Assembly: GCF_001270745.1 (NCBI RefSeq)
Contig: NZ_KQ434757.1
Location: 203,392-267,391, forward strand
Length of the DNA: 64,000 bases
Source: Jiangella muralis
GTDB lineage: Bacteria > Actinomycetota > Actinomycetes > Jiangellales > Jiangellaceae
Direction of reading: 5' to 3'
Every line of letters begins with the position of its first letter. The stretch's first letter is position 1. The notes under the pieces were generated by a model. The model had not been told where the DNA came from and did no database searches. It was given only the letters and a program-made list of their open reading frames with translations. Made by a program: the position numbers and the translations under genes. Shown here piece by piece: positions 55,840-64,000 of the stretch.

Positions 55840-56895
55840 GTGACCCACACGATCATGGCCCGTGAGATCGCCGAGCAGCCGGAGGCGCTGGCCCGTACCT
55901 TCGAGTCGCTGCTGCCGCTGCGCGCGGAGCTGAAGGCGCTGGCCGCGGACCGCCGCGTGGTGCTGTTCGTCGCCCGCGGGTCGTCGGACAACGCCGCGAT
56001 CTACGGCCGGTACCTGCTCGAGGTGCACGCCGGCGTCCCGGGCGGGCTGGCCGCGCCGAGCGTCGCCACGCACTACCACTCCGACCTCGACCTGTCCGAG
56101 GCGCTGGTCGTGTCGGTGTCGCAGTCCGGTGAGACCGAGGAGATCGTCGAGACCCAGGCGTGGGCCGCCGCGCACGGCGCCCGCACCATCGCCGTCACCA
56201 ATGACGGCGACAGCGCGCTGGCCGGCGCCGCCGACCTCGCGCTGGTGACCCGCGCCGGCGCCGAGAAGGCCGTGCCCGCGACGAAGTCGTACCTCACCCA
56301 GCTGGCCGCGATGGTGGTGCTGGCCGACTCGCTCGCCGCGAAGCCCGGCACGCTCGACCCCGAACTCGACCGCGTGCCCGACGAGGTGCAGCGGCTGATC
56401 GAGCGACGCGAGGGCATCGACGAGGCGGCCGAGCGGCTCGCGTCCACGCCGGAGACGCTGGTCAGCGGCCGCGGCATCACGTTCGGCACCGCGCTGGAGG
56501 CGGCGCTGAAGCTGGAGGAGACCTGCCTGCGGCCGGTGCGCGGGCTGTCCTACGCCGACCTGCGGCACGGCCCGATCGCCGTCGTCGACGCCGAGCACGT
56601 CGCGCTGCTGGTGTCGGCCGCCGACGGGCCGATGGTGGCCGGCATGACCGAGCTGGCGCACGACCTGCGCCGCCGTGGCGCCGCCGCGACCATCGGCATC
56701 GGCGGCGACATCGGGTTCGCCGACGCCGTCGACGTCTCCGTGCCGGGGCCGGCGCTGCGTGAGCTGGTGGCGCCGCTGGCACTGGTCGTGCCGGCCCAGT
56801 TGACCGTCGAGGCGCTGGCGCGCAGGCTCGGGCTCGACCCGGACGCGCCCCGCGGACTCTCGAAGGTCACCCAGACCGACCCGGCCGGCAGCTGA
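55840..56895 (+). CDS. SIS-domain protein, GlmS-isomerase/NagB2-like
   Basis: The 351-residue protein has two SIS domains. The N-terminal one has VVLFVARGSSDNAAIYGRYL, VVSVSQSGETEEIVETQAWA and TIAVTNDGDSALAGAADLAL; the C-terminal one has VSGRGITFGTALEAALKLEE, SYADLRHGPIAVVDAEH and the terminal FADAVDVSVP. There is no N-terminal glutaminase, unlike GlmS. In GlcNAc clusters such proteins act as glucosamine-6-phosphate deaminases/isomerases of the NagB-II type. GTG 55840 has GGAGAG upstream. Confidence 0.9.
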   Translation: MTHTIMAREIAEQPEALARTFESLLPLRAELKALAADRRVVLFVARGSSDNAAIYGRYLLEVHAGVPGGLAAPSVATHYHSDLDLSEALVVSVSQSGETEEIVETQAWAAAHGARTIAVTNDGDSALAGAADLALVTRAGAEKAVPATKSYLTQLAAMVVLADSLAAKPGTLDPELDRVPDEVQRLIERREGIDEAAERLASTPETLVSGRGITFGTALEAALKLEETCLRPVRGLSYADLRHGPIAVVDAEHVALLVSAADGPMVAGMTELAHDLRRRGAAATIGIGGDIGFADAVDVSVPGPALRELVAPLALVVPAQLTVEALARRLGLDPDAPRGLSKVTQTDPAGS

Positions 56896-56929
56896 GCCGG
56901 CCGCTCGCATCGTCAATCGGAGGGGACAC

Positions 56930-57160
56930 ATGGACAAGGCCGAGCAGATCCTGAAAGCGCTGGGCGGCGCCGGCAACATCGTCGAGATCGAGCCGTGCGC
57001 CACACGGCTGCGCACCGAGGTCCACGACGCCGCGCTGGTCGACGAGAAGGCACTCAAGGCGGCCGGCGCGTTCGGCGTCATCTCGGCCGGCCAGGTCGTC
57101 CAGGTCGTCGTCGGGCCAGAGGCTGACACCATCGCCACCGACATCGAGGATCTGATGTGA
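56930..57160 (+). CDS. PTS EIIB component (GlcNAc/glucose type)
   Basis: The 76-residue EIIB has phosphorylated Cys23 in IEIEPCATRLR-like EIEPCATRLR, then DEKALKAAGAFGVISAGQVV. This is the compact free-standing EIIB of actinobacterial GlcNAc systems. GGAGGGG lies just before the ATG. It overlaps the EIIA start by four bases. It receives phosphate from EIIA and gives it to sugar bound in EIIC. Confidence 0.93.
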   Translation: MDKAEQILKALGGAGNIVEIEPCATRLRTEVHDAALVDEKALKAAGAFGVISAGQVVQVVVGPEADTIATDIEDLM

Positions 57161-57618
57161 CGCAGTTCGACGTGCTGTCGCCGGTGCCCGGGCGGGTGAT
57201 CGAGCTGGCCGACGTGCCGGACCCGGTCTTCGCCCAGGCACTGGTCGGCCCCGGGCTGGCAGTCGACCCCGACCGGTCCGGCCCGGTGACGGCGGTCGCG
57301 CCAGTGCCGGGGCGGCTGGTCAAGCTGCACCCGCACGCATTCGTCGTCCAGACCGACGACGGCGCGGGCGTGCTCACCCACCTCGGCATCGACACCGTCC
57401 AGCTGGCCGGCGAGGGTTTCCGGCTGCACGTCGCCGAGGGCGACGTCGTGGCCGCCGGTGCCGCCGTCGTCACCTGGGACCCAGCCGCCGTCGAGGCGAG
57501 CGGCCGGTCGCCGGTGGTGCCGGTCGTCGCGCTGGAGGCCACGCCCGGCCAGCTCGGCGGGTTGCGCGCCGCCGGCCCGGCCGAGGCGGGCGACGTCCTG
57601 TTCACGTGGGCGCGGTGA
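57157..57618 (+). CDS. PTS EIIA component (Crr-type)
   Basis: The 153-residue EIIA of the glucose family begins DVLSPVPGRVIELADVPDPV. It has HPHAF with His60 and the phosphorylated His75 in GVLTHLGIDTVQL, then FRLHVAEGDVVAAGAAVVTW. It links HPr to EIIB. It overlaps EIIB by four bases and the HAD gene start by four, so the genes are tightly coupled. Confidence 0.93.
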   Translation: MTQFDVLSPVPGRVIELADVPDPVFAQALVGPGLAVDPDRSGPVTAVAPVPGRLVKLHPHAFVVQTDDGAGVLTHLGIDTVQLAGEGFRLHVAEGDVVAAGAAVVTWDPAAVEASGRSPVVPVVALEATPGQLGGLRAAGPAEAGDVLFTWAR

Positions 57619-58280
57619 GCGCCGGGCTCGACGCGGCGCTCATCGGCCGGCGGGCCGCGCTGCTGGACCTCGACGGCACCCTGGTCGACAGCGAGCCGGC
57701 CAACCAGGCCGCCTACCGGTCGTACTTCGCCGCCCGCGGCTGGGACGTCGGCCCGGACGTGCTGCGCGCGTTCGCCGGCCGCCGCGGCGCCGAGGTGTTC
57801 GCCGAACTCGACGGGCCGTGGACCGGGGAGGACGCCTCCGCTCTGGTCGACGATGTCGTGGCGCGGCTGGACCACCAGTCGCACCCGCCGCGGCCGGTGC
57901 CCGGCGCGGCCGAACTGATCCGCCGCCTGCACGCGGCCGGCATCCCGGTCGCGCTGGTGACGTCGGCCGGACGGGGGTGGGCGGAGCGCGCGGTCGGCGA
58001 CGTCCTCGGCGTCCGCGACCTCTTCGCCGCGTTCGTCACCGCCGAGACGACGTCCGCGGGCAAACCCGACCCGGCGCCCTACCTCGCCGGCGCCGCCGCC
58101 CTCGGCGTCGACCCGTCCGACGCCGTCGCGCTGGAGGACACCGTCGCGGGCGTGCACTCGGCGCTGTCCGCCGGCGTCGGCCTGGTCATCGGCATCGGCA
58201 CCGGCGCCCCGTCCGGCCTCCTGCTCGACGGCGGCGCGGGGCGGGTGGTCTCCGGACCGGCGGAGCTGCTGCGGTCCTGA
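57615..58280 (+). CDS. HAD-family phosphatase / beta-phosphoglucomutase-like
   Basis: The 221-residue HAD protein has motif I LLDLDGTLVDSE (nucleophile Asp18, acid Asp20), motif II VALVTSAG, Lys in AGKPDPAPYLAGAAALGVDP and the ALEDTVAGVHSALSAGVGLV loop. The small cap places it in the beta-PGM/sugar-phosphate phosphatase branch. GTG 57615 overlaps the EIIA TGA; the 57606 GTG is rejected. It is the end of the PTS operon. Sugar-phosphate detoxification is a likely job. Confidence 0.88.
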   Translation: MSAGLDAALIGRRAALLDLDGTLVDSEPANQAAYRSYFAARGWDVGPDVLRAFAGRRGAEVFAELDGPWTGEDASALVDDVVARLDHQSHPPRPVPGAAELIRRLHAAGIPVALVTSAGRGWAERAVGDVLGVRDLFAAFVTAETTSAGKPDPAPYLAGAAALGVDPSDAVALEDTVAGVHSALSAGVGLVIGIGTGAPSGLLLDGGAGRVVSGPAELLRS

Positions 58281-58346
58281 CCACGCGGTTTGGCCGACGT
58301 CCGGGCGGGTATGGGCTCGGGCAGACTACGGAGGAGGTCGGGAGCC

Positions 58347-58865
58347 ATGTTGATCGTGCTCGCACTGCTCTTGTTCGCCGTCGCCGGCGCCGCCGTGTAC
58401 GTGATCGCGGCGGACGGCACCGGTGACGTGCTGCTGGACTCGCTCGGCCTGAACGCCACCATCCCGGTCTGGGGCGTGTTCGTCGCCGGCGCCGTGACGG
58501 TGCTCGTGGTGCTCGTCGCGGTGGCCGCGCTCGCCGCCGGCCTGCGGGCCGCCCGGGCACGGCGGACGGAGATCCGCTACCTGCGTCAGAAGGTGGCCCA
58601 CCAGGACCTGGCCGACGACCGCTCCGGCGCCGACCGCCCGGCGACGACGATGCCGGCGGCAGGCGCCGAGCTGGGCGGCCCCGGCCGGGCTGGCGTCGGC
58701 ACTGCCGATGGTGGCGCAGGTGCAGGTGGTGGCGCTGGGACTGGTGCCGCCGACGCGCCGGCCGGCGAGGACGGCAGGACCGGCCGGCTGAGCCGCTGGC
58801 GCCGTCGACGGACCGACGACAGCGACACCGGCCAGTCGACGTCGAGTGTCAGTGCCCGCCCGTAG
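58347..58865 (+). CDS. LapA-like membrane protein with low-complexity tail
   Basis: The 172-residue protein starts MLIVLALLLFAVAGAAVYVI. Two helices (2-20 and about 38-62) flank a short loop, then a charged linker (RAARARRTEIRYLRQKVAH), similar in topology to LapA/DUF1049-type proteins. The C-terminal half is Gly/Ala/Asp/Arg-rich and without fold. ATG 58347 has GGAGG about nine bases upstream. Its TAG falls inside dispersed repeat B. Function is unknown. Confidence 0.65.
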   Translation: MLIVLALLLFAVAGAAVYVIAADGTGDVLLDSLGLNATIPVWGVFVAGAVTVLVVLVAVAALAAGLRAARARRTEIRYLRQKVAHQDLADDRSGADRPATTMPAAGAELGGPGRAGVGTADGGAGAGGGAGTGAADAPAGEDGRTGRLSRWRRRRTDDSDTGQSTSSVSARP

Positions 58866-58896
58866 GGTGGGACTCCCTCCCAGCCGGGCGGGCCAT
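58852..58896. repeat. dispersed hairpin element, copy B
   Basis: This is the second copy of the 21390-21434 element, with outer arms GCCCGCCC/GGGCGGGC (8 bp, perfect) and inner GGGTGGG/CCCTCCC with one T-T mismatch. The stop codon of the LapA-like gene (TAG 58863-58865) lies within it. The next gene converges from 59748. Confidence 0.65.
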
Positions 58897-59268
58897 GCAC
58901 CCGGCTCCGAACGTGACCTGGCGCGGCGTCGGTAGCGAGGCGCACGTCGACGCCGGCAGGGCAGGACGAGCGGCGCCTGGGCCGGGGCGGGAGCGGGCGA
59001 CAGGCCCGGCTTGCGGCGTCAGACCGGCCGAATGGGGCGGGCTGACGCCGCGCGAGATGGCGGTTCTGCGCCCGGGCCTGACACGAGCCGGGCACAGGGG
59101 TCCACACCGGCCGATCCACCCGCTAGGCTCCGACGACCATCGGCCGCCGGCAATGGCGCCGGCGGCCGATGCCCGCGACCGTGCCCGAGACCGGTAACGA
59201 CGCCCGCGGCCGGTGACCACGACCGACGCCCGCGACCGACGTCGACGGCCGATGACCCGCGACCGCGG
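58897..59268. other. gene-free, CGACCG-rich interval
   Basis: No convincing gene is seen. From 59158 to 59270 the text is dominated by degenerate CGACCG/GCCCGCGACCG repeats (for example CGACGCCCGCGACCG). The open frames on both strands here come from composition only. Confidence 0.6.
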
Positions 59269-59748
59269 CTACGGGCGGGGCGCCGGCTGCAGTCCGCCGG
59301 GCAGTTCGTAGCCGTCGTCCCAGAGGAAGCGGCCGGCGGAGTCGTCCCAGATGAGCTGGAGGACGGGCACCGGGTCGGCCGGGCCGCGGTGGTAGTAGCG
59401 CTGCGCCGACCCGAGTACCGGCGGCTCGTCGCCGTCGTGGAAGGGGAACAGCTGCAGCCGGTGCGACCAGCCGGACAGGCGCAGCGGCCGGCCCGGGCCG
59501 AACCGTTCGCCGTCGCGGACGCGGTCGCCGAACTGGTTCAGCACCCAGGCGCTGGCCTGGAGGTCGAGCCCGTACACCAGCAACTCGGGGTGGCCGAACC
59601 CGTACAGCCCGACGGTGTAGGCGAACGGCGGAGCGCCGGCCGCGTACTGGACCGCCCAGCCATGCCGGCGTACGGTGTCGCGCAGCCACGCGTCCTCCTG
59701 GTCCTGCCACTGCTGCAGCTGAAGCGACGTGCACGCATCCAACGCCAT
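59269..59748 (-). CDS. DUF4262 family protein
   Basis: The 159-residue protein has a DUF4262 core: TVRRHGWAVQYAAGAPPFAY, TVGLYGFGHPELLVYGLDLQ, AWVLNQFGDRVRDGERF, HRLQLFPFHDGDEPP, ALGSAQRYYHRG-like GSAQRYYHRG, and LQLIWDDSAGRFLWDDGYE. Function is unknown. ATG 59748 has GGAGG seven bases upstream; a longer frame to 59913 is rejected. It diverges from the PNPOx-like gene. Confidence 0.85.
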   Translation of the reverse strand: MALDACTSLQLQQWQDQEDAWLRDTVRRHGWAVQYAAGAPPFAYTVGLYGFGHPELLVYGLDLQASAWVLNQFGDRVRDGERFGPGRPLRLSGWSHRLQLFPFHDGDEPPVLGSAQRYYHRGPADPVPVLQLIWDDSAGRFLWDDGYELPGGLQPAPRP

Positions 59749-59943
59749 GGTTCGACCTCCGGGGAAAAGACTCACTGGAACAGGAGTTCGAACACTAGCA
59801 GCGGCCACCGACAACGTCCGAGTGAATGCCTCGACGAACACAGGCCGCGAAACTGGGCCGCGCCGGCATGTCGAGAACGTCGCGCCGGCTCCGTCCCAGG
59901 GGTGAGCGGCCACGACGAGGCCGCGTCACGAGAGGACACCATC

Positions 59944-60462
59944 ATGCAGCCGAACGAGATCGCCGAGATCCTGAACCGCCCGCTCAGCCAGGAGTTGCTG
60001 GCCCGCGACATCACCCGGCTGGCCTACGTGGCGGCCGACGGCACACCGCGCACCGTCCCGATCGGGTTCACCTGGAACGGCACCGAGATCGTCATGTGCA
60101 CGACGACGAACGCGCCGAAGCTGGCCGCCCTGCGGCAGAACCCGGCGGTCGCGCTGACGATCGACACCGAGGTGCACCCGCCGAAGATCCTGCTGCTGCG
60201 CGGCCGCGCCGAGCTGGACCTCGTCCAGGGCATCCCGGAGGAGTACCTGGAGATGAACGGCAGCTACGAGATGACGCCCGAGCAGCGGGTCGTGTGGGAG
60301 GCCGAGGTCCGCTCGCTCTACGACGCGATGGTGCGCGTCGTCGTGACGCCGACGTGGGCGAAGCTGATCGACTTCGAGACGACCCTGCCGAGCGCCGTCG
60401 AGGAGCTGGTGCGGCAGCGGGCCGAGCGCCAAGGAGCCCCCGGCTTCTCCATGATCATCTAA
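59944..60462 (+). CDS. pyridoxamine 5'-phosphate oxidase-like FMN/F420-binding protein
   Basis: The 172-residue split-barrel protein contains RLAYVAADGTPRTVPIGFTW, CTTTNAPKLAALRQNPAVAL and KILLLRGRAELDLVQGIPEE. This is the PNPOx-like family that binds FMN, F420 or haem. The reaction is not inferable. ATG 59944 has GAGAGG ten bases upstream. Its TAA is inside the left arm of the CATGATCATC hairpin. It converges on the ABC operon. Confidence 0.85.
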   Translation: MQPNEIAEILNRPLSQELLARDITRLAYVAADGTPRTVPIGFTWNGTEIVMCTTTNAPKLAALRQNPAVALTIDTEVHPPKILLLRGRAELDLVQGIPEEYLEMNGSYEMTPEQRVVWEAEVRSLYDAMVRVVVTPTWAKLIDFETTLPSAVEELVRQRAERQGAPGFSMII

Positions 60463-60503
60463 GTTTTGGGGCGTGATAGCGCCGCAAAACTTGGATGATC
60501 ATG
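60450..60503. terminator. long hairpin, CATGATCATC family copy 2
   Basis: The 19-bp arms at 60450-60468 and 60485-60503 differ at one position. The loop is 16 bases and can itself pair GGCG/CGCC. The left arm includes the TAA of the PNPOx-like gene. It lies between convergent genes, so bidirectional termination is likely. It shares CATGATCATC with the element at 44.6 kb. Confidence 0.75.
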
Positions 60504-60519
60504 AAGTGCACCTGAGCGC

Positions 60520-61236
60520 TCACTCCTCGCCGGCCAGCGAGAGCACCCGCAGCCGCTGGCCGGCGTACCAGGTGGCGCCGACGATGACGACGGCCAGCAG
60601 GACCCCGGCCACCGCGAGCCGCACGTCGGACGACACGAGGTCGCGGGTGCTGATCGCCTCGGTGAGCGACAGCGACCACTGTTGCACGCTCAGCGTCCGC
60701 GCGCCGGGGACGAACGAGCCGAGCAGCCCTTCCCAGATCAGCGCGTACGCCAGCCCGTACACGACCGCGTGCCGGGTGACGACGGACAGCAGCAGGAAGA
60801 TCGCGCTGTACGCCACCGACGCGACCAGCGCCGCGGCGCCGAAGCCGAGCGCGATACGGCTGGCCGTGCCGGACATCACCAGGCCGGCGACGAACGTCGG
60901 CACGGCGGCGAACAGCACCGTCGCGCAGGCGGCGACGAGGAACTTGCTGAGGATGATCCGCGGCCGTGCGATCGGCTTCGACAGCACGTAGACGATGGAG
61001 CCGTCGTCGATCTCGGGGCCGATGACGCCGGTGCCGACGATCAGCCCGAACAGCGGCACCAGCGCGGCCACGGCGACGGCGCCGAGGAAGTCGGCGGTGA
61101 TCTGGTGGTCGACGCCGACGGTGACGCGCAGCAGCACCGCCATGGCGAGCAGCAGCACCGACATCAGCAACAGCAGCCAGGCCCGCCGGCCCCCGAGCAG
61201 CGCTCGGTAGGTCAGCCGGACAACGGTCCCGTTCAT
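60520..61236 (-). CDS. ABC-2 type transporter permease (second pair)
   Basis: The 238-residue protein has six helices; LIVGTGVIGPEIDDGSIVYV and LSKPIARPRIILSKFLVAAC are typical of ABC-2 exporters of the NosY/CcmB-like kind. It lies ten bases after its ATPase gene. Substrate unknown. It is the last gene of the four-gene operon and ends before the bidirectional hairpin. Confidence 0.88.
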   Translation of the reverse strand: MNGTVVRLTYRALLGGRRAWLLLLMSVLLLAMAVLLRVTVGVDHQITADFLGAVAVAALVPLFGLIVGTGVIGPEIDDGSIVYVLSKPIARPRIILSKFLVAACATVLFAAVPTFVAGLVMSGTASRIALGFGAAALVASVAYSAIFLLLSVVTRHAVVYGLAYALIWEGLLGSFVPGARTLSVQQWSLSLTEAISTRDLVSSDVRLAVAGVLLAVVIVGATWYAGQRLRVLSLAGEE

Positions 61237-61246
61237 GCCAGTACCC

Positions 61247-62157
<911 letters not shown>

Positions 62158-62158
<1 letters not shown>

Positions 62159-63054
62159 CAGATGGAGACCTTCCGGTAGCGCAGGTTCAGCAGGGCCCAG
62201 CAGGCGCCGATGGCGGCGAACGTCACGAGCACGAACACCACGCCGCCGGCGTCGCCCGGTGGCGGCGCGACGGCCCGGCCCGAGGCGTCCAGCACCCAGA
62301 CCTGGAAGCCGTCGACGAGCGTGACCGGCGACAGCAGCCCCAGCCAGCCGGCCAGGTCGGCGTTGCCGACCTCGTAGCGGATGATCCCCTGCAGGGTGCT
62401 GATGGCGGCGAAGCTCAGCGCGAAGACGGTGATGATGGCCGCGACGCCGAGCCCACGACGCGGCGTCAGCGACGCGACGACCAGTCCGACGCCGGCGAAC
62501 ACCACCGCGAACACCACCGTTCCGAGCAGCGCCAGCAGCAGGTCGCCGGTCTCGCGGCCGGCCGGGAACTCGGCCAGCAACGCGCCGACGTACATGATCA
62601 GCAGCGGCGCCGTCAGCAGCAGGAACAGCGCCGTCGCCAGTCCGCCGAACTTCGCCAGCACGTAGTCGGAGCGCTCCAGTGGGCGTGAGAAGTACAGCGG
62701 CACGGTCCTGAACCGCAGGTCGCGCGAGAGCGACACCGGCGCCTGTGCGGCCACGAAGATGGTCAGGATGGCCTGTGTCGTGAAGGTGTAGGCCGAGTAC
62801 GGCAGCACGAGCTCACTGGTGATGCCAGCCCCGACGTTCGCGATGACGGCGATGATGAACGCCACGAGGCACATGACGCCCAGCAGCATCATCGGCAGCA
62901 CCTTCGACCGGCCGGACCGGCCCAGCCCGTACGCGCCGCGCAGGCTGTGCGAGTACAGCGCCCGGGCGACGCGGGCGCGGCCGAGCCGCGGGCCGTCGTA
63001 CTTGCGGTAGCCGATGTCGTGGATGACGCCCGTGCGGGCGGTGGGCTCAGACAT
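62158..63054 (-). CDS. ABC-2 type transporter permease (first pair)
   Basis: The 298-residue protein has an N-terminal soluble head (YRKYDGPRLGRARVARALYS), at least six helices, and the cytoplasmic loop DLRFRTVPLYFSRPLERSDY that contacts the ATPase. Its stop overlaps the next ATG and its start lies inside the end of the first ATPase gene. Substrate unknown. Confidence 0.88.
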
Positions 63055-63955
63055 CGGCCTGGTCCTCTCCGAAGACCTCGGAAATGTGGTGCCGGCGTTG
63101 CTCCAGCCGGATCAGCCCGACGCCCTGGGCGGCGACGGCGTCGCGGACGAGGTCGTACGTCTCGTCGTCGTCGAGTGACAGCACCAGCTGGTGGCCGTCG
63201 CGCTTCACCGTCAGCCCGGCCTCGGTGAGGGTGGCGGCGACGGCGTCGGTCTCGGCCGACACCTCGACGACCAGGAACTGGCTGGTGCGGGTGAAGTCGG
63301 ACGTCGACGACGACCGGAGCAGCGCGCCCGCGTCGATGACCACCACGTGGTCGGAGATGCGCTCCAGCTCGCCCAGCATGTGCGACGTCACCAGGACCGT
63401 GATGCCGAACTCGACCCAGATGCGCCGGATCAGCGCCAGCATCTCGTCGCGGCCGACAGGGTCGAGCCCGTTGGTCGGCTCGTCGAGCATGACGATCTCG
63501 GGGTCGTGTACCAGCGCCTGGGCCAACTTGACCCGTTGCTTCATGCCGGTGGAGTAGCCGCCGATGGGGCGGTACCGCTCTTCGTAGAGGCCGACGTGGC
63601 GCAGGGTGTCGGCGGTCCGTTCGCGGGCGGCGTCGGCCGGCAGCCCGGACATGCGGGCCATGTGCACGACGAACTCGGTGGCGGAGACGTCGGCGGGGAG
63701 GCAGTCGTGCTCGGGCATGTAGCCGACCCGCTCGCGGATCTCCGGGCCGTCCTTGATGACGTCGAGCCCGAAGACGCTGGCCCGTCCCGACGTGGCCGGC
63801 GAGAGCCCCAGCAGGATCTTGATCAGCGTCGACTTGCCCGCGCCGTTGGCGCCGACCAGGCCGACGACACCCGGCTCGACGTCGATGGTGAGCCGATCGA
63901 GCGCGGTGGTCGCCGGGAACCGCTTCGTGAGTTCCTCGGTCTGGATGACAGGCAC
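63047..63955 (-). CDS. ABC transporter ATP-binding protein (first pair)
   Basis: The 302-residue ATPase has LTKRFPATTALDRLTIDVEP, Walker A GANGAGKST, Q-loop MPEHDCLPADVS, signature YSTGMKQRVKLAQAL, Walker B IVMLDEPTNGLDP and LVTSHMLGELERISD. It is the first gene of the operon and overlaps its permease by eight bases. The 45 bases beyond its start to the window end hold no assignable promoter. Confidence 0.92.
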   Translation of the reverse strand: MPVIQTEELTKRFPATTALDRLTIDVEPGVVGLVGANGAGKSTLIKILLGLSPATSGRASVFGLDVIKDGPEIRERVGYMPEHDCLPADVSATEFVVHMARMSGLPADAARERTADTLRHVGLYEERYRPIGGYSTGMKQRVKLAQALVHDPEIVMLDEPTNGLDPVGRDEMLALIRRIWVEFGITVLVTSHMLGELERISDHVVVIDAGALLRSSSTSDFTRTSQFLVVEVSAETDAVAATLTEAGLTVKRDGHQLVLSLDDDETYDLVRDAVAAQGVGLIRLEQRRHHISEVFGEDQADV

Positions 63956-64000
63956 GGATCGACGCTACCGCCGCGGCGAGGTATCGCGCGTCGGGCGGTG

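Overview
This is a chromosomal window from a high-GC actinomycete. It has strong G/C bias at third codon positions, many GTG starts, 4-base ATGA/GTGA overlaps between cotranscribed genes, and TAGGGT/TAGGCT -10 boxes right in front of some start codons. Actinobacterial families (DUF3151 beside fba, DUF3180 beside folK, a DasR-like regulator, an F420-type oxidoreductase) agree with this. A soil genus such as Jiangella or a relative is my guess from gene content only; the sequence does not prove it. I see no tRNA, rRNA, CRISPR array, prophage or complete insertion sequence.  Layout: 1-4.1 kb holds a PH-domain membrane protein pair, a secreted protein whose signal peptide is out of frame, a lipoprotein and a DUF1684 protein. 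4.1-7.8 kb is an OpuC/ProU-type osmoprotectant ABC transporter whose ATPase gene is divergent from its permease and binding-protein genes with only 24 bases between. 9.5-13.1 kb is folate and purine synthesis (purD-folP-folB-folK-DUF3180). 13.1-19.9 kb has an LLM oxidoreductase with a divergent LysR regulator, a tyrosine phosphatase, two acetyltransferases, then purA, DUF3151 and fbaA. 20.0-25 kb has HPr, a FadR-type regulator, an MFS exporter, a uridine-kinase-like protein, a lipoprotein and a methyltransferase. 25.0-27.9 kb is a Tat-exported family 8 polysaccharide lyase preceded by a 129-bp direct duplication and a LacI-type palindrome. 27.9-29.8 kb has a 44-residue basic protein, RNase HI with a Cys-rich N-terminal extension, and an APH-family kinase. 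29.8-34.6 kb is a DrrA-DrrB-DrrC-like self-resistance operon (ABC ATPase, ABC permease, UvrA-like protein) with a divergent TetR gene and palindromic operator.  37.6-50.3 kb is a sugar-uptake region. It has an alpha-galactosidase broken by an 8-bp tandem duplication, an N-acetylneuraminate-lyase-like aldolase, two complete binding-protein/permease sets, an SDR and an MDR dehydrogenase, and a ROK regulator. Neither set includes its own ATPase, so a shared MsiK-type ATPase elsewhere is likely. 50.8-58.3 kb is an amino-sugar phosphotransferase cluster: EI, EIIC, two GntR/HutC regulators facing each other across a dre-like operator, a SIS-domain protein, EIIB, EIIA and a HAD phosphatase. HPr is about 30 kb away. 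60.5-64 kb is a four-gene ABC-2 operon with two ATPase/permease pairs.  Connections: the PL8 lyase, the alpha-galactosidase, the aldolase and the GlcNAc-type PTS together suggest foraging on uronic-acid and amino-sugar glycans (inference). Several intergenic elements do not look like ordinary promoters. They include two copies of a CATGATCATC-armed hairpin that carries a stop codon, two copies of a GCCCGCCC...GGGCGGGC hairpin between convergent genes, and a 30-bp-armed hairpin at 9.1 kb.
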